NCBI GenBank assembly: GCA_951802425.1
Contig: OX637800.1
Location: 744,001-808,000 of the forward strand
Direction of reading: 5' to 3'
DNA length: 64,000 nt
DNA from: Clavaria fumosa
Taxonomy: Eukaryota > Basidiomycota > Agaricomycetes > Agaricales > Clavariaceae
The notes under the pieces were generated by a model. That model saw only the letters and a list, made by a program, of their open reading frames with translations, did not search any database and was not told the DNA's origin. Shown here in pieces: positions 57,918 to 64,000 of this stretch; the first letter of the stretch is position 1; each line of letters starts with the position of its first letter. A program made the position numbers and the translations under genes.

Positions 57918-59635
57918 GGCGTCACCGCGTCACTTGGCCGGGCTGGCGGAAAAAAAACGTTGAGAAAGGACGTCCAATAAGCTGCCCGTCCTCGTAGAAT
58001 CATTTTGCAACTTTTTCTCGGTTCCAGTCCTCGAGCCAATTTTCCTTCCATCCCTTTGGCTACGAATATCCTTTTGAAAGATGAACAATGACTGGTCGAC
58101 TTCTTTTCTTATCCCTGTCTTCGCAGTAGTTTCGGTGTTTCTCTCTCGCAGAGGCCGTTATAAATTTCATCTTTTTCATTTCCGCTTGCAAATTGTCGGC
58201 AGCTGAGCTTTACTTCTCTTCACGGTGCCCGCGGCGCAGACGAAGCGCTGATTGTAGTAATTGGCTCGCCTTTTTTGGATGTCCGATGCGCGTTTCCGTA
58301 ACTCACAAGAGTCCGCCGATATTCTTTGGCACGAGAATGCGCTCTATCACACAGGTGTAATTTTTTTAAAAGAAAACATGAATTGTGAACATCTTATCCA
58401 ATGGATATCATTCACCTGTGACGATGCGTCACGGATTGTGTTCTATGTTGCACTTTTTTTTTTTTTTTTTTTTTTTTTTTTGAATTGAGTTGGGGTTTGG
58501 TTCCCCATGTATTCACAGGGACGTCTAACATGAGACGCGATGAATGACTATTTACGCCCCTGGGACCATGTCCCACGCTCCTGGACATGACCACCTATTA
58601 ACGGTTCCTCCCATCATTCCTTTCTCGGTCTCATTTGTAATATGTGCCTTTGTTAACCTGCACATTGCCCATTACCCGGACTAACCAGAGCCTCCTTATA
58701 GAGGTAACCCCGTGAAGAGTTGGTGGCTAGCCCACCTCCACACCAGTATTGGTACAAACGCCCACGCGGTGTCCACGGACCCGTCCCAATCGGGGACTGG
58801 TCTACCAGCCTTTGTCAAGGTTCAGCAGTTAATGGCTCACCCTGTATTGGTCATAGGATCGTGGAAGGTGGCCACAGCTCCCACCGGCCCAGTTACCTCA
58901 GTGGTACCCTTTCCCAAGTCACAGGTCCGTCCCAATTGGAAGCAGGGCTTATGTTGGGCGAACCAATGGCCTTAGGGCTTACGTTGGGCGAACCAACGGC
59001 CTTAGGGCTTACGTTGGGCGAACCAACGGCCTAATCGGGGACTGGTTTACCAGCCTCAAGTTTTGGCTGCTTCCCCACAACAGTCCATGGGTCCTACACA
59101 AGCTCCCTATATAACACATTAGGGCCTGGGACCATTTCCTTTCCCAAGCGAGTAAGTGGCCGAGATTTCATTGTCTGACATGGTGATGGTTGGTTGTCGT
59201 CTGCTACGATCGGTCCCTGTGCCCAAGGCCACAAGCTACCCCACCACCGGCACGCTGACCCACCGGAATGGGCACCCCCACCCAGGGGTCCACAGCCTCA
59301 GCAGAAGTGCCAGGGTTGTCCTGGACCAGTTCCTCCCACATGACTATTGGTCTCAAAGAGTCACCAATTAAGGCTCCCAGCTAGTCACTAGGAAGCGCCG
59401 ACTGACAGTCGGCTGAACCCTTGCTTGCACCACATCACAGATCACATAGAGTTCATTAAAAAATGTGCTACACTATAAGTAGGAAACAAGAAACAGCTTA
59501 AATGATAGGACTTCAAGAACAAAGATATAAAAGATAAGATATTGCCATGACAATGGCATGAACAGTCTGCAGCTTCAAAAGTTTCATTGGTAGTCAATAA
59601 CCGCTAGAGTCATAATGGTGAAAGCTAGAACACAC
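57918..59635. other. Non-coding, with a long poly-T and a 30-bp tandem repeat
   Basis: A run of about 26 T lies at 58457-58482. Three copies of a 30-bp unit (CTTACGTTGGGCGAACCAAC...) occupy 58949-59033. The moderately GC-rich stretch 58560-59420 looks repetitive but I could not find LTR ends or a target duplication. No gene. Confidence 0.5.
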
Positions 59636-60115
59636 CTAAACACAAGCCTTTTTCTTGCTAGGTGAATTCATGGGGTCAGTTGACATTGTCTTCCTTTTGC
59701 GAGGGGAAGGGGCGGTTCGCTTTGCCGGAAGTAGGATGCACATAGACAGAATGTCAGGGACATATGTGTCCAGGGGTTCTTTGTCATCCTTTGGCCCAAT
59801 ACTCCAGTGCGAGAGGTTAAAGTATAGTTCGACAACTGCCCCTGCAAGCTGACTACAATACTCTGTTGGAGCAATAAGCTTGCCTTGAAGGTCATAAGCA
59901 GGGACAGGGATAACGCGGTGAGTATCCTTCATTTCCTGTAGGGCATCTCGAGCCTCTGCAGACCTGACAGGCCAGTTATTAATCGTGTAGCCTGTCTCAT
60001 TTTCTATGATTGTGCATCAGAGAGTGAATGCGAAGGCATTATAAAACATACCATCTGAATCTGACTCAGTCTTTGAACAATTTCCCTCTCCAGACTTCAC
60101 TTCAAGCTCCTTCAT
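59636..60115 (-). CDS. Hypothetical protein with nuclear-signal-like tail
   Basis: Two exons (60052-60115, 59636-60003) joined by a 48-bp GTATGT...TAG intron give 143 residues from ATG 60115; an upstream ATG at 60137 is out of frame. The middle (TGYTINNWPVRSAEARDAL, VELYFNLSHWSI) resembles proteins common in mushroom genomes with no known function. The C-terminus is basic (PSPRKRKTMS, PSKKKACV). It sits beside a helicase fragment and may belong to a mobile element. Confidence 0.45.
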
Positions 60116-60215
60116 TCTTTGTGTTAGCCTACTCATGTAAACGAAAGATGAAGATTACAAACCTCAAACAAAACATGTCAAAGTTTGAGCCGCAGCTCAC
60201 CTCCGATCACCCTAT

Positions 60216-60483
60216 GAAGGAGACTGGACTTTTGCTTAAATCCCTTAGTAGCCGCTTGCTCCAGAAGCCACCCAACATTGGTACTCCACCTTCTGGGACC
60301 CTAAGCCTCTTCAACTTATATGTGGCACTCTCGCGCAGTTCTGGTCGTGCAACGATACGACTACTGCGAGATTTTGACAATGAGCTGTTCAAAAAATCTC
60401 ATCAGATGGCTTTGCTGGCAGAGGATGACCGGCTAGGGAGGCTTGACCTTCAGACCAGGGACATTTGTCAACAGGATAAATAA
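60216..60483 (+). pseudogene. Pif1-type helicase C-terminal fragment
   Basis: The frame contains LFNLYVALSRSSGRATIRLL followed by RDFDNELF, a close match to the terminal motif of Pif1-like helicases of mushroom genomes (many Helitron-linked), then AEDDRLGRLDLQT to a stop at 60483. Upstream motifs I to V are absent, so this is a remnant. No Helitron ends were identified. Confidence 0.6.
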
Positions 60484-60599
60484 AGGTAGATATGCATGGC
60501 AGACAGAGTGGCATCAGATGCGCATAGCACACAGTCTTGTTTGGTGATGTATGTACTTATGTGGCAGGTTGGTTAATAGTAAACATGAATTATGGGGCG

Positions 60600-60782
60600 G
60601 TAAGAACCCTTGCAAGCAAGGGAACTTTTACCTGCCAGCACATCATCACATGATGGTGATATCTGGGGAATTGATTTGACTGAGGATTTATAACGCCCCC
60701 TCAGCGGTTCGAACTCGTGACCCCAACTACGAGTTCGACCTGTGGCTGCGTGGGACCTTTCTCCCACTGGGCCACGGGGCCC
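60600..60782 (-). repeat. tRNA-derived SINE-like sequence
   Basis: The minus strand from 60780 reads GCCCCGTGGCCCAGTGGG (A-box-like TGGCNNAGTGG). About 50 nt later comes GAGTTCGAACC (B-box-like), ending GAGGGGGC near 60696, whose GGGGC can pair with the initial GCCCC. No proper cloverleaf forms, so it is a tRNA-derived retroposon or pseudogene rather than a working tRNA. About 100 bp of unique-looking tail follows. Confidence 0.5.
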
Positions 60783-60834
60783 CTATGTCGCACATTACGT
60801 CACGCTGCAGCATCCATTCCGGCGCCCGCCCTCC

Positions 60835-61410
60835 ATGGTTTGGCCAGCGCCCATCATTCACTCCTTTGCATCGGTGGCACACATTACCACGGACGAGTCA
60901 GTGTATCATGGCCCATTCAACAAGATCCTCTATTATCTTTTCCCTTGGGAATCCAACTTTGAAATCGTACCTCAGTTCAAACGGCCTCTGAACTCGCACG
61001 AGGGTGTTGATTTCGTAACGGTCCTCGTAGTCAATATTGCTCGTCACCCCGTCTTCTTTGTTGAGGTCAAACCTCCTGCCTCTCTCACCTTGCCTTCCAA
61101 ACGACAGGAAGCAGATATTCAAATGCGCCAGTGTTTCACTGAGTTCCTCGACGAGCCTGCCATCCCAGTATTATACGGTGTCAGTGCCATGGGACCAGTT
61201 TTGTCAGTGTACAAGTACGACACTGCCACAGGCTTGATGCCATTGCAGATCCCTCGAGATCCCATCTTCGTGAACGATGTGGCACCCAAGGAACGATAGG
61301 ATTGTAATATTCTCGAAGATGCTGGCGAGCAGCGGTTACGAGCAATAGTTGAAGAGATCAAAGCCATGTGCGCTCAGCTGCAAGGTGTGCGCCTGGCATT
61401 TATTACTGAC
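60835..61410 (+). pseudogene. PD-(D/E)XK nuclease-like protein, broken
   Basis: ATG 60835 opens a frame similar to a large basidiomycete hypothetical family: GPFNKILYYLFPWESNF, an acidic strand (EGVDFVTVLV) and FFVEVKPPASL. This order fits the D...ExK core of PD-(D/E)XK nucleases, and later comes VLYGVSAMGPVLSVYKYD. A TAG at 61297-61299 interrupts KER-DCNILED where relatives have Trp, consistent with a TGG to TAG change. The frame then stays open to 61411. Nuclease activity is inferred from fold only. Confidence 0.5.
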
Positions 61411-62048
61411 TGATCTGACCTTCGTTGTTTAGGATGAAGCACGAAACTTTCAAATAAGTTTCGAGGGTGGCAAGCCGGATTATGCACCCAAGGAGTTATG
61501 AGAAATCGAAGAGGCTCAACAAATCAGCGGAGTTCGTCGCTTCCCTGTGTCCACAGTTCAGTATATTAATTGTTGTTTGTCTCGAATCATCTTATGGTCC
61601 CAGGTTCTGCCAACTGGTGTGCTCCTGCCAGTTGTTTGCAGGGACCCTATATTTGATGTAGAAAACTGTAGGTAACTAATACAAGGGGGATAGACACTGT
61701 GACCACTACAGCTTGTGAGAATGAAAAAATAGAGCATGGCCGCTCCGACTGTGCTCCCCTAGCAGGACTGTGAGTGTGTAAAGGAGAAGAGTTGGTGGAG
61801 AGTCTTTTCACACCCTGCCAGGTGCCAGAGCTGGAACATGGTGATTGTGCCTCAATAGGCCAGAGGCCCTTCAATGCTAGTCCAGACCTCAAAGAAATGG
61901 CATAGTACACCAGCATGCCAGATCACTCTGTGCCAACAGTTCAATAGGGTAAACATCAAGGCTTACATTTTTAAACATGATTAATACTATGGGTCCTGTT
62001 GTACTGTAACTTTGTAGGAATACTATTTACTTCTTTGCTTGTTCATAT
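61411..62048. other. Non-coding
   Basis: No gene or clear repeat is seen. It borders the LTR of element C. Confidence 0.4.
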
Positions 62049-64000
62049 TGTCAGCCCAGGTCCCTCTCAAAAGCATAAAGGGGGGAAGAACTCGATTTCA
62101 ACATGGGGGACTATAACTATTACATGTGGGGTATATATACTAATAGATGAGGCAGTGTGAGGATGAGTCATGTGAGTAGGAATGAGGCTATGCACTCTGA
62201 GTCATGAGGAGTCAGAAAGGTGAAACAGGGCAAGGGGAATACCATACAGGGAGGGGAGCAGCAAGGCACGGACAGGGGACAATGACAGGGAGAATACTTG
62301 GCACAGTCTTGGCTGCCTGAGGGGAAACCTCAGTTAGCCTTGGTTAGGTTAGATTGTTTGATGGGGGATGTCAGTACCACTATCCTGGATCCACCTCCAT
62401 CACGAATTCCAAAGTGTGGGAAAAGCTATGGGCACCAGCTGTGGTCATGTGACAGGTAGTGCTGTTAACACTGATAATGCCTTTAACACTCCTGCGAGGT
62501 TGCAGGTGGGCACTAAAGGTCATGGTCCATCACATGGCTTCACTACTCACTACTTGCTATTGACCTTCAGGAGACATTCAGGTTCCAGTGGTGGCTTAGG
62601 TAAGCAGTCCTGACATGGCCCCCTCTTCAAGGCTGGGTGTCACAACTGGCTAGTTTCACTTTGTCCAGATGTTTGAGGAAGAAGTCATCTCAGGCCACCA
62701 GTAAGACTTAAGTACTGCAGCTTTCATTTTCTTAGCTCTGGGATGTCCTGCAATAGGGAGATCATGCCCATAGTTGAGCACCATCTCATGCACAGCAGGG
62801 GGTATCCACATGGTATTGCTCTTCCACCATAGTCCAAAATGGTCTTGTGTCCAGCTGTCATTGAGTTCATTGGGTTTCACAACATATTCCACACTATTTT
62901 TCTGGAGTAGTGTCTCCATTTCAGAGGTGAAGCAGGTGCAGGTTTCTACTCCAGAGGGGAATACTTGGATCAGAGCATTTTCCTCTGCAGCATCTCTGTA
63001 GTCTGGCCTTCGAGATAAGGTATTGGCTTTTGTGTTGCTTTTGCCAGTCCAGTATTTAATCTTGAAGTTGAAACATTGGAGTTCCCCATACCAGCATATC
63101 TGTTGGGGCTTCAGTTTCTGTGGCTTTCTGAAATACTGGAGATTGGCATGGTCAGCGCAAATTTCAAAAGTTTCCTGCACTCTGATAAGATATGCTCTCC
63201 ATTCCCTGAGTGCCCTGATGACCACAAGAAACTCCTTGTCATAGACATCATAATTTCTCTCAGCAGCAGTGAGTGCTTGGGAGATGTAGTTGACTGGTCT
63301 CCAGGTACCATCCATCTGTTGCTGGGAGAGTACTCCACCAGTGGCAAGGTTACTTGCATCCATTTCTACCTTCCACTTACCCAAGTCCTGGGGTAGAGCA
63401 AGGACCAGGGCCAAGACAAGTGCTTTCTTTAAATCTAGGAATGCCGCCTCCTGTTCTGTCTGCCAGCACCATGGGACATTGCTGGTAAGTTTAAATAGGG
63501 GTTTGGCATGTGTGGACAGGTTTGGGATGAAGCAGCGCAGATGGTTGATCATCCCAAGGAAATGTTGGAGTCCCTTAACATTCCTAGGGTGTGGCCAATT
63601 TTGTATAGCTTCCACTTTCACTGGGTCATGTTCCAATTGGTTGTGCGAGAGCCTGAGTCCAAGGTAGAATACCTCACTCTTCTCAAATTCACACTTGCTT
63701 GACTGGAGGCACAGTCCATTGTCATGGAACCTTTGTAGCACACAGTCCATCCAGTAGCGATGTGTTGCAGGATCATTGGCAAACACGATGACATCATCAA
63801 TGTATGCAAGCACATGTCCACCAGCAATCTCTCCCCTCAAGATATGGTTCATGAACCTCTGGAATGTAGCAGGGGTGTTCTGAAATCTGAACCACATTAC
63901 TGTCAGTTCAAACAATCCTCACAAGGTCAGGAAAGTGCATTGCTCCTGGTGTCCTTCCCAGAGTCTCATTGATGGGAATCCTCCCTTTGCATTGATCTTG
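62049..64000 (-). mobile_element. Element C: chromovirus related to A, internally deleted, cut by window end
   Basis: Minus strand. The 3' LTR is 62049-62615 (TGTCAG...CTGACA, 567 bp; TATATATA near 62131, about 80 bp from the downstream end as in A). A polypurine tract (GAAGAGGGGGCCA) abuts it. Pol follows from 62636 upward. The 5' part lies beyond 64000. C is the same family as A, by termini, polypurine tract and protein, but is clearly diverged, with a longer U3. An internal TGTCAG at 62369 is an alternative LTR start that I consider less likely. Confidence 0.75.
62636..63999 (-). pseudogene. pol: Element C pol fragment (RT, RNase H, truncated integrase)
   Basis: RT palm with AYIDDVIVF, RNase H (EMDASNLATGGVLSQQQ), and the integrase N-terminus up to SYWWPEM at about 62692. 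There the frame jumps into sequence equivalent to the last 20 or so codons of A's chromodomain region (DFFLKHLDKVKLA in one frame), so roughly 1.1 kb covering the integrase core and chromodomain is deleted. A TGA at 63919-63921 interrupts the RT frame just before LFELTVMWF. Non-functional. Confidence 0.8.

Noticed and set aside
58560..59420. Possible solo LTR
   Set aside because: No matching termini or target duplication could be found and there is no second copy in the window.
62369..62615. Shorter 247-bp LTR for element C starting at the internal TGTCAG
   Set aside because: It would leave out the TATATATA box, which lies at the position equivalent to that in A's LTR if the LTR starts at 62049.

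Overview
The window is nuclear DNA of a filamentous basidiomycete fungus, most likely an Agaricomycete (mushroom class). Evidence: compact host genes split by many 50-60 bp GT-AG introns, a 445-residue beta-tubulin in nine exons, a fused URA2-type pyrimidine gene, fungus-type Ty3/gypsy chromoviruses, TKL-type kinases and basidiomycete-restricted hypothetical families. I cannot name the species. Introns and exon joins were assigned by eye from splice sites and reading frame.

Left half (1-28,500) is almost all retrotransposon. Chromovirus A (minus strand) spans 1203-17013 with 305-bp LTRs and a TGCTG target duplication. It is split by a second Ty3/gypsy element B (6760-16671, minus strand, 909-bp LTRs), which carries on the opposite strand a spliced gene encoding a Zn2Cys6-like cysteine cluster. 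After a GC-rich simple-repeat block comes element D (19574-28501, plus strand, 227-bp LTRs, AGTCT target duplication). D has one long gag-pol frame, a chromodomain and an extra third ORF. Its whole sequence is packed with short perfect inverted repeats, unlike anything else in the window; this is the most unusual signal I found.

Middle (28,500-41,400): a small lectin-like gene, kinase-derived duplications, a 2.7-kb low-complexity block (trinucleotide repeats and a minisatellite) related to the block at 17.5-18.3 kb, a P-loop NTPase-like gene whose 3' end runs into that block, and an eight-exon TKL-type protein kinase gene.

Housekeeping island (42,000-55,400): URA2 (carbamoyl-phosphate synthetase/aspartate transcarbamylase), divergent from NC2-alpha (transcription repressor subunit), then beta-tubulin, a Dap1/PGRMC-type heme-binding protein and TMA7. 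These are intact, and joining their predicted exons gives family-typical lengths.

Right end (55,400-64,000): a kinase pseudogene, a cysteine-rich secreted protein, non-coding repeats, a hypothetical gene, a Pif1-type helicase fragment, a tRNA-derived SINE-like sequence, a broken PD-(D/E)XK-like gene, and the start of another chromovirus (C), related to A, that runs off the window.
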